From Kitasatospora kifunensis (lineage in GTDB: Bacteria > Actinomycetota > Actinomycetes > Streptomycetales > Streptomycetaceae): a stretch of DNA of 64,000 bases. Below are positions 44,525 through 52,949 of the stretch, in pieces. Both the position numbers and the translations under genes were made by a program. The DNA is taken from NCBI RefSeq assembly GCF_014203855.1, contig NZ_JACHJV010000003.1, positions 124,001 through 188,000 of the forward strand, given 5' to 3'. Position 1 is the first letter of the stretch, and every line of letters begins with the position of its first letter. The notes beneath the pieces are model-generated. The model ran no database searches. It worked only from the letters and a program-made list of their open reading frames with translations, and was not told where the DNA came from.

Positions 44525-45034
44525 GCCGTCTCACGGCCGAGTCGGGCGCGTTCACGCCAAACCACTCCGGCGATCCACTCCGAGTTCCGCGTTCCGCAAC
44601 TGGTAGCGGGCTCGTGGCCCGAACGGGGTTTCGCGGGCGGGGTTTCGCGGGCTTCGGTCCTGGTGGAACGGCCGAATCTTCCCAGTAACACACCTCACTC
44701 GATACTCCAGGACTCCAGGTCCGAACGGGCCGAGCAGGCCCACTCCTCGACTCCCAGCAGCAGGGCGCCGCCCTTGAGTCGGCGTGGTCCGGGGATCACG
44801 GGTGCACCTCTTCGCGCTGGCGGCGGCGAGCGCGACACGCTGGGCGACCAGGCGCTCGCGCAGGTCGGCCCCTCGGGGCGGAAGATGCGCCCGAGCTTGC
44901 GCCTGCAGCAGGTCGCCGACGGAGGGCGTCCCAGGCCGCGTCTTGCCAGCAAGGCGGCCAGGGTCTGCCCGGCGGATCATTCCGGGCCGGCGCGGGCACA
45001 CCCGGTACGGCTGCGTTGTCGTGGGCCGCAGCAG
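44525..45034. other. Intergenic, no gene recognised
   Basis: 510 bases. The minus strand from 44960 reads VGDLLQAQARAHLPPRGADL and RERLVAQRVALAAASA, which looks protein-like. It lacks a start and a family I know; it may be debris. Confidence 0.4.
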
Positions 45035-45559
45035 TCACGCGAACGACGGCCACCGGTCGGCGGCCCACTCCCGCCAGCCCGCCCAGCCGGGCGGCGGGCC
45101 GACGGCCCTGAGGCCCTCCAGCTCCGCCGCGTCGGGCTCCTCGAAGTGCGCCCGCCCGTGCAGGATGTCGGCCTCGGACATCGGCAACGTCTCCTCGGGG
45201 GCGGTCGCCCAGCGATGGGCGATACGGGCGCGTTGGGTCTCATCGTCCACCGGCAGGTAGACCATGCGGAAGCACGCGTCCTCGGCCTCTACCAGCCAGC
45301 GGATCGCAGACCGCTCGTCCCGTGACCAGCAGCCGTAGTCCACGACGACGTTGGTGCTCAGCTTGACGGCCTCCAAGGCAAGCCAGAGCATGCGCCCTTC
45401 CAGCACGTCGCGCTTCCCGTCCGCCTCCGCCCCGCCGAACAGGGGAATCATCCAGTCGTCGGGCGTCAGGCGCAGCGCGCCGTGCTCTGCGGCGAGTTGC
45501 CGAGCCCTCGTGGTCTTTCCGGCCCCTGGCAGGCCGACCATCAGGAACAACGTGGTCAC
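45035..45559 (-). CDS. P-loop kinase-like ATP-binding protein
   Basis: 174 residues from GTG 45559. Walker A MVGLPGAGKTTRARQLAAE, then LRLTPDDWM (substrate Asp), VVVDYGCWSRDER and VYLPVDDETQRARIAHR (LID Arg). This is the AAA_33 / zeta-toxin-like small-molecule kinase group, which includes chloramphenicol phosphotransferase-like enzymes. Substrate unknown. IS5 debris lies 40 bases upstream and may have replaced the promoter. Confidence 0.82.
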   Translation of the reverse strand: MTTLFLMVGLPGAGKTTRARQLAAEHGALRLTPDDWMIPLFGGAEADGKRDVLEGRMLWLALEAVKLSTNVVVDYGCWSRDERSAIRWLVEAEDACFRMVYLPVDDETQRARIAHRWATAPEETLPMSEADILHGRAHFEEPDAAELEGLRAVGPPPGWAGWREWAADRWPSFA

Positions 45560-45600
45560 ACCCAGATCGTGGCAGGGAAGCCAATCAGAAGACCACCGCT

Positions 45601-46062
45601 TTATCTGCCCGACCACGGTCTGAGCCACAGGCGGATGGAGGCCACGGTGACGGTGCCGTGGAAGACGTAGGCGCGCTTGTCGTAGCGCGTGGCCACGGCG
45701 CGGAAGTGCTTGAGCCGGTTGATCGTCCGCTCGACCTCGTTCCGGCGCCTGTGCTTCTCCTTGTCGAAGCCCGCGGGGCGACCTCCTCGGCTTCCTCGGT
45801 GTCGACGGTTGGCCCGCTGACCCTTCGGTTCCGGGATGGTGTGCTTGATCTGGCGTCTGCGCAGGGAGCGGCAGTTACGGCGGGAGCTGTACGCCTTATC
45901 GCCGCCCAAGTGGTCAGGGCGGGCACGTGGATGCCACCGCCGAGGCGCTTGACCCGGATGCGTTCGAGGACCGGGATCAGCTGCAGGCTACGCCCCACTG
46001 ACCAGGGGGGATCAGCAACGTCAGAGGGCGGAGGCCGCCCTGACCTGCACGATGGATCTTGC
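45601..46062 (-). pseudogene. C-terminal half of an IS5-family transposase, frameshifted
   Basis: Minus strand reads SKIHRAGQGG, PLTLLIPPGQWG, LIPVLERIRV, then after frame changes GGDKAYSSRRNCRSLRRRQI, NEVERTINRLKHFRAVATRY and TVTVASIRLWL. This is the typical streptomycete IS5 transposase C-terminus including the DDE Glu (NEVERTINRLK). At least two frameshifts. Its 5' side is cut by the TnpB element at 46063. Confidence 0.8.
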
Positions 46063-46250
46063 TTGACATCCTCCCCGCGCTAACGCGCGGGGATTCCGGC
46101 CGCGCCGTCGGCACGGGGCTTGCGCCCTGTGCCGTCGGCGTTCCGGTGGGTTCCCCGTTCAACGGGCCGTGCCTGGCGTGGGATTGCCACACCGGGTCTG
46201 ACCGGCCCTCCAGGGGCGTTTAACCTGTCCGCCCGCCCGGCGGCCAGGAT
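46063..46250 (-). ncRNA. Probable omega RNA of TnpB copy 2
   Basis: Mirror of the copy 1 structure: GGTGTGG/CCACGCC with a G-U pair, CCCGTT/AACGGG, and a final CCCCGCGC, GTTA, GCGCGGGG stem before GAGGATGTCAA. The guide would begin GCAAGATCCATCG, from the IS5 remnant. Confidence 0.6.
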
Positions 46251-47336
46251 GTTACGAGCAGCGTTGAGGTCACGATCATGCGACACACCGCACGCACCAC
46301 ACACCCACGCGCGGACCGCGAGAGGCTTGGGTCCGTCGCGGTGCCCGCACACGGAGCAGAGCTGGGAGGAGGGGAACATACGGTGCACGATCCCGACGGT
46401 GCGCCCGTAGCGGGCGGCTTTCTCCTCCAGCATGCGGCGGAAGGTGGACCAGCCAGCGTCGTGGACGGACTTGGCCAGCCGGCCACGCGCGAGGCCGCGC
46501 ACGTTCAGGTCTTCCAGGTAGATCGCTTGGGTTTCGCGAACGATCCTGGTCGTCTGCTTGTGCAGCCAGTCCTTGCGGGTGTCGGCCACCTTGGCGTGCG
46601 CCTTGGCGACCTTGATGCGGGCCTTGGCCCGGTTCTTGGAGCCCTTGGCCTTGCGGGACAGCTCCCGCTGCGCGGCCTTGAGCCGCTTCTCGGCCTTGCG
46701 CAGGAAACGGGGGTTGTCGATCACCGTGCCGTCCGACAGGACCGCGTAGGTGGCAAGGCCCAGGTCGATGCCCACCTCGGCATCGAGTTCGGGCAGCGCC
46801 TCCGGTTCGACGTCGACGACGAACGACGCGTGGTAGCGCCCCGCCCCATCAAGGATGATCGTCACCGACGAGGGGTCGGCGGGCAGCTTGCGGGACCACT
46901 TCACCCGTACGTCGCCGATCTTCGCCAGGTTCAGCTTCCCGTTGCCACGGATCCGGAACCCGTTGCGACTGAACCTGATCGACTGCCGGCTGTCCTTGCG
47001 GGACTTGAACACCGGCAGACCCATCCGGCCGCCGCGCCGCTTGCCGGACACCGCGTCGAAGAAGCCGCGGTACGCGGCATCCAGATCGCGAAGCGAGGAC
47101 TGCAACGCATCCACCGACACCGCGGCCAGCCATGCCCGCTCGGCCGTCCGCTTCGCGTCCGTGATCACCGCCTTCGCCAACGCCCCCAGCGCGATCCGCG
47201 ACCGATCCGCCCGCCAGGCGGCCTTCCGAGCGGCCAGCGCATCGTTGTAGACCACCCGAGCACAACCGAACGTCCGGGCCAGTGCCTGACACTGACCCGC
47301 CGTCGGATACAGGCGATACGAGTACCGAAGATGCAC
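46080..47336 (-). CDS. tnpB: TnpB RNA-guided nuclease homologue, copy 2
   Basis: 418 residues, same start and domains as copy 1: RuvC Asp191 (VGIDLGLA), Glu275 (IYLEDLNV), Asp in SHDRDLNAARN, and four zinc-ribbon Cys (CSVCGHRDG; CGACG). All catalytic residues are retained. Differences cluster near residues 100-120 and 265-315. The end overlaps the presumed omega RNA. Confidence 0.92.
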   Translation of the reverse strand: MHLRYSYRLYPTAGQCQALARTFGCARVVYNDALAARKAAWRADRSRIALGALAKAVITDAKRTAERAWLAAVSVDALQSSLRDLDAAYRGFFDAVSGKRRGGRMGLPVFKSRKDSRQSIRFSRNGFRIRGNGKLNLAKIGDVRVKWSRKLPADPSSVTIILDGAGRYHASFVVDVEPEALPELDAEVGIDLGLATYAVLSDGTVIDNPRFLRKAEKRLKAAQRELSRKAKGSKNRAKARIKVAKAHAKVADTRKDWLHKQTTRIVRETQAIYLEDLNVRGLARGRLAKSVHDAGWSTFRRMLEEKAARYGRTVGIVHRMFPSSQLCSVCGHRDGPKPLAVRAWVCGACGVSHDRDLNAARNILAAGRADRLNAPGGPVRPGVAIPRQARPVERGTHRNADGTGRKPRADGAAGIPAR

Positions 47337-47501
47337 CCCACCAACCTACCGACCCCCACCGACAACCCAGCCCCTCACCGACAACGAAGAGCAATCCCGG
47401 CGCTCCGCGCCTCCACGCCAAGCGCCCTCCCCCACCCTCCGGGCGGGGGGACCCCCATCTTCCCGGCCTGAAGGCCGGGTTTTCCTGGGAGATAACAGAT
47501 G

Positions 47502-47772
47502 AACGATCACACGACCCAGGCGGGCTGCCCGTTGCCGGGACACGCTTTCAGGGCCCGCCCCGACGGTCTGGCTGGGCTCCCCGGACGGCGGCCCCGCCGT
47601 CCGGGCCGGGCGTCTTCGCAGGTGAGCAGCTTGCCTGGTGGTGAAATACCTAGGATAAAAGCGAGCCTGTCTGCCTCCCGGGCGAGCTGTCATCGTCGTC
47701 CTTGAGCAGGACCGAGCGCCGTGTGCGCCGCCGCTCCGACAACCTCGGCAGCACCCATCCAGGAGATGACCC
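47502..47772. other. Intergenic, no gene recognised
   Basis: Between the TnpB element and the SDR gene. TAGGAT at 47651 is a possible -10. The end carries AGGAG before the ATG at 47773. Confidence 0.4.
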
Positions 47773-48492
47773 ATGGCTGAAAGCACCCTGTCCAACACCC
47801 GTGTCGTCGTGGTCGGCGGCAGCTCCGGCATCGGCCGCGCGGTGGCCCGCCGGGCCGCCGATGCCGGCGCGCGGGTCGTGGTCGGCTCGCGTTCCGAGGA
47901 GAAGCTCGCCGACACGGCTAAGGAGATCGACGGCATCACGACCGGCGTCATCGACGTCACCGACGAGGAGAGCGTGCGTGCCTTCTTCGCGGACCTGGAC
48001 ACCATCGACCACCTGGTGCTCTGCCCCGGCGACATGGCAGCCGGCTCGGTCTACGAGGTGCCGCTCGAGGCGGTCCGCCGCTCGTTCGACACGAAGATCA
48101 TCGGCCCGCTGCTCTGCATCCGGCACGCCGGGCGCAAGATCGCGCCCACCGGCTCGATCGTGCTGCTCGCCGGCAGCGGCGGCTTCAAGCCCTACCCGGA
48201 CCTGAGTGCGACGGCCGCCGCCAACACCGGCATCGGCGGCCTGGGCCGCTCGCTGGCCGTCGAACTGGCGCCGATCCGGGTGAACGTCGTGGTGGCCGGC
48301 CTGATCGACACCCCGCTGTGGGACTTCGTCCCAGCTGAGGCCAGGGCAAACCTGTTCGCCCAGACCGTGGCGAGCACCCCCGTCGGCCGGATCGGGCAGC
48401 CCGACGACGTCGCGCACACCGTGCTGCAGCTGCTGGAGAACACTTTCACCACCGGGGCGCTGAGCCTCGTGGACGGTGGCAGCACCCTCTGA
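47773..48492 (+). CDS. SDR-fold protein lacking the canonical YxxxK
   Basis: 239 residues. Rossmann start VVVVGGSSGIGRAV is intact and the C-terminal VDGGSTL is typical. However, the position of NNAG reads LCPGDMA, and the catalytic Tyr and Lys are replaced by Thr147 and Asn151 (SATAAANTGI), while Ser135 (AGSGG) remains. Either a non-catalytic nucleotide-binding protein or an enzyme with a shifted mechanism. Converges with an MmyB-type regulator, sharing a terminator. Confidence 0.85.
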   Translation: MAESTLSNTRVVVVGGSSGIGRAVARRAADAGARVVVGSRSEEKLADTAKEIDGITTGVIDVTDEESVRAFFADLDTIDHLVLCPGDMAAGSVYEVPLEAVRRSFDTKIIGPLLCIRHAGRKIAPTGSIVLLAGSGGFKPYPDLSATAAANTGIGGLGRSLAVELAPIRVNVVVAGLIDTPLWDFVPAEARANLFAQTVASTPVGRIGQPDDVAHTVLQLLENTFTTGALSLVDGGSTL

Positions 48493-48521
48493 CCGCACGC
48501 CTGATCACCCTCCCGGCGGCA

Positions 48522-48548
48522 GCCGGGGCCGGCCCCACCGGCCCCGGC
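48522..48548. terminator. Bidirectional hairpin
   Basis: GCCGGGGCCGG, CCCCA, CCGGCCCCGGC: perfect 11-bp stem between converging stops at 48492 and 48561. Confidence 0.6.
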
Positions 48549-48560
48549 CGCCACTCCCGG

Positions 48561-49403
48561 TCAGGCAAGCTGGCCCGCCGCCACCAGGGCGCCGAACCGG
48601 TCAGTCAGCCCATCGTCCCCCATCGGCTGGTAGGCGATCAGGGTGGCGGCGGCGTCGGCCAACCGCAGCTTCACGTAACCGAGTTCGATTTGCCCGAGCA
48701 CCGGGTGCCGGAAAAGCTGCCTGGCGGGGGCATGCGCCACCAGGTCCATCCGCTCCCACAGCTCGCGGAATTTCGCGCTCTCCGCGGCCAGTTGCCCAAC
48801 CAGCTCGGCGTACTCCGGTCGGGCCAGCTGGTCCGCCGACTGCCCGCGGAACAGCGCCACGACGTGCTCGGCGACCTGCGGCCAGTCCGGATAGAGATCG
48901 CGGAAGTCCGGATCAAAGGTGAGCAGCAGGTTGTTACGGCGGCCCGGCGCCAGCTCGGCGAAGCCCGGCAGCAACGCGCAGTAGCCCTGATTCCAGGCCA
49001 GCACATCGAAGCGGTAGTTGGTGATACAGGCGGGCAACGGGTCCAACTGGTCCAGGAAGGAGAGGTACTGGGCCGCGATCTGCTCGCGCCCGGCCGGCTG
49101 CGGACCGCTCGGCGGCACCTCGCCAGCCAGCCGGAACAGGTGCTGCGCCTCGACACCGTCCAGCTTGAGCACCTGGGCCAGGTTGCTCAGCACCTGGCGG
49201 GAGACCTTGATCCGGCGCCCCTGCTCCAGCCATGTGTACCAGCTGGCGCTCACCCCGGTCAGCGCCGCCAGTTCCTCGCGGCGCAGCCCCGGTGTCCGGC
49301 GGCGCCCGGTGGCGTACAGCACGCCCGCCGCCTCCGGACTGATCCTGGCCCGCCGACTGCGAAGGAAGGCGGCGAGCTCCCGCCGCTGCTCGGTGGATTC
49401 CAC
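48561..49403 (-). CDS. XRE-type regulator with MmyB-like ligand domain
   Basis: 280 residues. HTH: TPGLRREELAALTGVSASWY and TWLEQGRR. The C-terminal MmyB-like PAS-type domain has YRFDVLAWNQGYCALL, FRELWERMDLVAHAPARQLF and HPVLGQIEL. Actinomycete members of this class often bind fatty acids and control a neighbouring SDR, which fits the gene at 47773. GTG start. Confidence 0.88.
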   Translation of the reverse strand: MESTEQRRELAAFLRSRRARISPEAAGVLYATGRRRTPGLRREELAALTGVSASWYTWLEQGRRIKVSRQVLSNLAQVLKLDGVEAQHLFRLAGEVPPSGPQPAGREQIAAQYLSFLDQLDPLPACITNYRFDVLAWNQGYCALLPGFAELAPGRRNNLLLTFDPDFRDLYPDWPQVAEHVVALFRGQSADQLARPEYAELVGQLAAESAKFRELWERMDLVAHAPARQLFRHPVLGQIELGYVKLRLADAAATLIAYQPMGDDGLTDRFGALVAAGQLA

Positions 49404-50346
49404 GAGACTTGCCCCCGTCCCTTGTACTCCGGCCGGCTGTGCCGCGCCGTGGTCGTGCCCCGCCCACGATCAGGGTATCCGAAGCCGCACGGGGCGCCCT
49501 CGGGCCAAGGTTCGGCAGACGGGACGGCCAGAACCGGATCGCGGATGCGGCGGGTCCCGGTAGTGCTGAGCCGGGCTGCGTACAACGGAAAGCGCGGCTG
49601 CCAGAACGGCCGACAGCTCCTCCTGCACAGCGAGGGCGGCCCCCGGGAGAGTGGCGCCTGCTGACCGTCTGCCGCAACTGCCGCAAGGTTTCCGGGACGC
49701 CGCCCTCGCCCGCATCCTGGAGCTGGCCGATCGAGCAACTACAACGGGCTGCGCCAGGTCCGCCTGGCTGCCACCTGCGGACACGGCGGGCGGGTGGTGA
49801 CGGCTGGTCGGACACGACTCGGTGCTACGAGCCCGGCGCCGCCCTGCCAGCGGAGGCAATCGCGACGCCTCTACTCCACGGCTATTGCGTGGATAGAGGC
49901 GTCGTCGCCGCCAGTCGGCTTGCCCATAGGATCTGACCTGTACAGGCTCCGGCACCCTCGTCGATGGGACCGCAACTTCTCCCGCAACGGCGCTACACCT
50001 GCCAGTGCAACCATCCGACCACCGGTTCACGCACCCGCCAGAGCGACCCCTCACGTCGCGAGCAACCGCCCGCCACCATCTGCGGCAGGCGGCCTGGGCC
50101 TCGGGGGCAGTCATGCGGCGTTCTCCGCGAAGTCGCGGCCCTGGTCCACTTCGTGTGGTCGCGTAGGACCGACCGACACCAGCGTCGACCGCAGCTGTTG
50201 GTGGCCAGTTGAGATTCCCGCTGGCGGCCACTTGACGGGGCATCAAGTGGTCGCCGCTGCGATCACGCCGTGTAGTCGTGAACTCGTACAGGCCGGGCCG
50301 GCCCTGCTGCCGCAGGGCAGCACGGACCCATCGTGGCCTGGGGCGC
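49404..50346. other. 943-base stretch without a recognised gene
   Basis: All frames read Arg/Pro-rich. One short plus-strand run (YNGLRQVRLAATCGHGGRVV at about 49739) looks protein-like and may be debris. The stretch contains the long hairpin at 49861. Confidence 0.45.
49861..49902. repeat. Long hairpin with single bulge
   Basis: CGACGCCTCTACTCCACG and CGTGGATAGAGGCGTCG pair with one bulged base around GCTATTG: 17 base pairs. No gene ends nearby, so it need not be a terminator. Could be an attachment-site or IS-end relic, or part of a small RNA. Confidence 0.5.
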
Positions 50347-50661
50347 TCAGGGTGCTGCGATGCCCTGGCCCTGGTAGATCTCGTCGTAGTAGTGGAGCAC
50401 CAAGGGGCGGGTGAGCATGGCCTCGAAGGTGGCGGTGAAGCCGTGTGCGGTGCGCCAGGCGAGGTAGTCGGTGTAGTTGTGCGCCTGGGTCCACTGGGTC
50501 AGGCCCGTGACGTGGTCGGCATCGTTCTGATCGCGCAGGATGCGGATCTCCTCGCAGCCCTCGTGCTGAAGGCTCTCGCCCAGGATGTCCAGCAGCAACT
50601 GCGCGACGTCGTCGCCGCATCCGGGCCGAGCGAAGAGCTCGGCAGTGACCAGTGTGCTCAT
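50347..50661 (-). CDS. Antibiotic biosynthesis monooxygenase (ABM) domain protein
   Basis: 104 residues. ABM-type ferredoxin-like fold: LVTAELFARPGCGDDVAQLL, LDILGESLQHEGCEEIRIL, FTATFEAMLTRPL. Such proteins are cofactor-free oxygenases or heme/quinone-handling enzymes. ATG 50661. Same strand as the SnoaL-like gene 14 bases upstream, so an operon. Confidence 0.8.
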   Translation of the reverse strand: MSTLVTAELFARPGCGDDVAQLLLDILGESLQHEGCEEIRILRDQNDADHVTGLTQWTQAHNYTDYLAWRTAHGFTATFEAMLTRPLVLHYYDEIYQGQGIAAP

Positions 50662-50675
50662 CGGAATCCTCGCAG

Positions 50676-51050
50676 TCAGTAGGGAGTCGGCTGGTTGTGC
50701 ACGATGATCAGGGAGCTGATCCTGCCGTCGGCGACCGTGAGGTAGCTGGTCAGGATCAGCTCGTCGGGCAGATTCGTCTTGTCGTACTCGCCGTCGTAGC
50801 GCGCTCGCACGATCGTCAGGGCGCCGTGGTGCGCGACCTCCGTCACGGCCATGGTGACCTTGTCGTCGACCAGTTCGCGGCGCGCCCAGGCGCGGATCGA
50901 TGCGATGCCGACGAATTCCCGGCGCGCGTCGTTGACCAGGGCGTCGTCGCAGAAGGTCGCCGTGATGGCGTCCAGGTCGAAGGCGTTGACCGCCGCGATG
51001 TAGGCGGAGACGACCTCGGGCAGGGCGTCGGCCGGGTCGGTGGCGTTCAT
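50676..51050 (-). CDS. SnoaL-like (NTF2-fold) protein
   Basis: 124 residues from ATG 51050 with AAGGAG upstream. NTF2 cone: VVSAYIAAVNAFDLDAITAT, FCDDALVND, IASIRAWARREL, then SYLTVADGRISSLIIVHNQP. Small-molecule isomerase, cyclase or hydrolase possibilities; substrate unknown. First gene of a two-gene operon with the ABM protein, divergent from the MerR regulator. Confidence 0.82.
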   Translation of the reverse strand: MNATDPADALPEVVSAYIAAVNAFDLDAITATFCDDALVNDARREFVGIASIRAWARRELVDDKVTMAVTEVAHHGALTIVRARYDGEYDKTNLPDELILTSYLTVADGRISSLIIVHNQPTPY

Positions 51051-51134
51051 TGCGGGTCTCCTTACCGGTGGGGTGCTCACTGGACACGCTGGGCGCTACC
51101 GCCACGGGAGGGTCAAACGGGGGTCTTCTGCTGG

Positions 51135-51155
51135 ACCCTCCGGCAGGGGGAGGGT
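51135..51155. promoter_or_regulatory. Candidate MerR operator
   Basis: ACCCTCC, GGCAGGG, GGAGGGT: perfect 7-base arms in the divergent intergenic region, followed directly by TTGACA. Confidence 0.55.
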
Positions 51156-51168
51156 TGACACTGGTGCC

Positions 51169-51987
51169 ATGCACACAGGTTTGACGGTCGGCGCGTTCTC
51201 CCGCGTGACCCATCTGAGCATCAAGACGTTGCGGCACTACCACGACGTCGGACTGCTCGCGCCGGCCGACATCGACCCGGGCACCGGCTACCGGTACTAC
51301 TCCCTGGACCAGGTGCCCACCGCGCAGGTGATCGTGCGGCTGCGCAACCTGGACATGCCCATCGCGAACGTGAAGGCCGTGCTCGCCGCACCGGACGTGA
51401 GCACCCGCAACGAGCTGATCAGCGCGCACCTCGCGCGGCTGGAGGACCGGCTGGCGCAGGCGCAGAGCGCCGTCGAGTCGCTGCGCGAGCTGCTGTCCCG
51501 GCCCGCGCACGGGTCGACCATCGAGTACCGCACGGTCCGCGAGCAGTCGGCGATCGGCATTCGCGAAGTCGTCGAGCGGCAGGACGTGGTGAGCTGGTGG
51601 CAGGGCGCCCTCGGCGAGCTCCACGGCTTCACCACCGCCCGGGGACTGCACCGCACCGGCCCGATGGGCGGCCTGTTCGCGAGCGAGCTGCTCCAGGACG
51701 AGCGCGGCGAGGCGCTCGTGTTCGTCCCCGTCGACGGCGACGTCCGCCCGGTCGGCCGGATCGACGCCGTGGTCGTCCCCGGCGCGGAACTCGCGGTCGC
51801 GGTCCACCGCGGACCCCTCCAGACCATCGATCTCACCTACGGCGACCTGGGCACCCACGCCGCACGCCACGAGATCGGCGTCGACGGCCCGCTGCGCGAG
51901 TTCTACCTGCGCAGCCCCCTCGACGTGGCCAGCGAGCGCGACTGGGTCACCGAGGTCGGCTGGCCCATCTTCCGCTCGAACGGCTAG
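51169..51987 (+). CDS. MerR family regulator with GyrI-like effector domain
   Basis: 272 residues. MerR HTH (LTVGAFSRVTHLSIKTLRHY, GYRYYSLDQV), a coiled-coil linker (residues 80-110), then a GyrI/SHV-like effector domain (EYRTVREQSAIGIREVV ... VAVHRGPLQTIDLTYGDLGT). Likely senses a small organic ligand and controls the divergent SnoaL-ABM operon through the dyad at 51135. Confidence 0.88.
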   Translation: MHTGLTVGAFSRVTHLSIKTLRHYHDVGLLAPADIDPGTGYRYYSLDQVPTAQVIVRLRNLDMPIANVKAVLAAPDVSTRNELISAHLARLEDRLAQAQSAVESLRELLSRPAHGSTIEYRTVREQSAIGIREVVERQDVVSWWQGALGELHGFTTARGLHRTGPMGGLFASELLQDERGEALVFVPVDGDVRPVGRIDAVVVPGAELAVAVHRGPLQTIDLTYGDLGTHAARHEIGVDGPLREFYLRSPLDVASERDWVTEVGWPIFRSNG

Positions 51988-52040
51988 CGCGCTGACCGCT
52001 CGCAGACGACGACGCCCGGTTCGGCCAGCCCGGTTGCCGG

Positions 52041-52196
52041 GGCTTGCCCAGGGGTCCGGGGGCTTGCCCGGCGTGGCTTGCCCGGGGCCCATCGGCCGGG
52101 TACGGGCTTGCCTGGGAGGGCTTGCCCTGGCCCGGCGCGGATGGGCAAGCCGGTGACCTGGTCCGTCGGTGGTGCTGGCAAGCCTCTGGGCAAGCC
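52041..52196. repeat. Cluster of GGCTTGCC repeats, direct and inverted
   Basis: GGCTTGCC occurs at 52041, 52061, 52075, 52105 and 52119. Its complement GGCAAGCC is at 52144, 52177 and 52189. That is eight copies in 156 bases, five in one direction and three in the other, just ahead of a conjugative-type gene run. Candidate protein-binding array (origin, transfer locus or operator). Confidence 0.7.
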
Positions 52197-52241
52197 GGTG
52201 TGAGGAGAGTTCACGGCACGAGATTCCGAGAGGAGCGTGCC

Positions 52242-52949
52242 GTGCTCGACCTGTCCCGGCTGCCCGTCCCCGCCGAGGTGCCCTTCGCCGGTGCGGGCAC
52301 CGCCGTGCTGACGCTCGGCCTGAGCGCCAACGAGCGCCTGGTGATACTCGGCGCCATCGCCCACCTCGTGGCGGGTGCCGTCTACGTGGCACTGACCGGC
52401 CTGACGGCCAGTCGGGTGCCGATCCGGCGACAGGAAATCGGTGCCGGGCCGGGTGCCGCGCTCGCCGCCGCCGGGGTGTGGGCGGTGGCTGTGGTGCTGT
52501 GGCCCGTCCCGCTGGTCTGCCGCACGCTGCGCGTGCTGCGCCGGCGCCGGGCGCGATCACGCGCCGATCAGCGTCGGCCCGTCCGGTCGGCAGCCCCACC
52601 CGCTGTACGGCAGGCGGACGCGGTGACGGTGCCGCCGCTGTGGTTCCGTCAGGAGTACACGGCCGCGCACGCTGCTCTGCCGGTGGCGCCGTTCGCGGCG
52701 CTCAACCTGGCCGCCGCCTTGGTCGAGCGCTCCGCCCGGGCCTTCGGTGATGAGCACCCGCACACCTTGGACGCGTGGGAGCTGCTGGCCCACGCCGCCC
52801 GCACCGCCCCGGCCCACCTGCCCGCAGGCACCACACTGCCCGGCCAGGCCCACAGCGGGAACGTGTGGCAGGGCCGTACCGGTCTGACCCGCTCCGCCGT
52901 GTCCCCGGTCACCGTGCTGCCTGGCGGTGCGTGGGGCGGTGTCCGGTGA
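52242..52949 (+). CDS. Membrane protein of conjugative-element type
   Basis: 235 residues from GTG 52242 (GAGAGGAG upstream). Two membrane helices (VILGAIAHLVAGAVYVALTG; ALAAAGVWAVAVVLW), a basic cytosolic segment (RRRRARSRADQRR) and a hydrophilic C-terminus. Family not recognised. It overlaps the TcpC-like gene by 4 bases (GTGA), so belongs to the transfer operon. Confidence 0.65.
   Translation: MLDLSRLPVPAEVPFAGAGTAVLTLGLSANERLVILGAIAHLVAGAVYVALTGLTASRVPIRRQEIGAGPGAALAAAGVWAVAVVLWPVPLVCRTLRVLRRRRARSRADQRRPVRSAAPPAVRQADAVTVPPLWFRQEYTAAHAALPVAPFAALNLAAALVERSARAFGDEHPHTLDAWELLAHAARTAPAHLPAGTTLPGQAHSGNVWQGRTGLTRSAVSPVTVLPGGAWGGVR

Larger units (their letters stand above)
46063..47501 (-). mobile_element. 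TnpB-only IS200/IS605-like element, copy 2
   Basis: 1439 bases with the same ends as copy 1 (right end GGGGAGGATGTCAA at 46063; left end CATCTGTTATCTCCCAGG at 47501) and the same left-end hairpin. No tnpA. About 25 bases longer than copy 1 in the leader between the left end and tnpB. One flank is the IS5 transposase remnant; the other is unassigned. Confidence 0.82.

Noticed and set aside
50347-51050. ABM and SnoaL genes as part of a polyketide cluster
   Set aside because: No polyketide synthase or other tailoring genes are present in the window.
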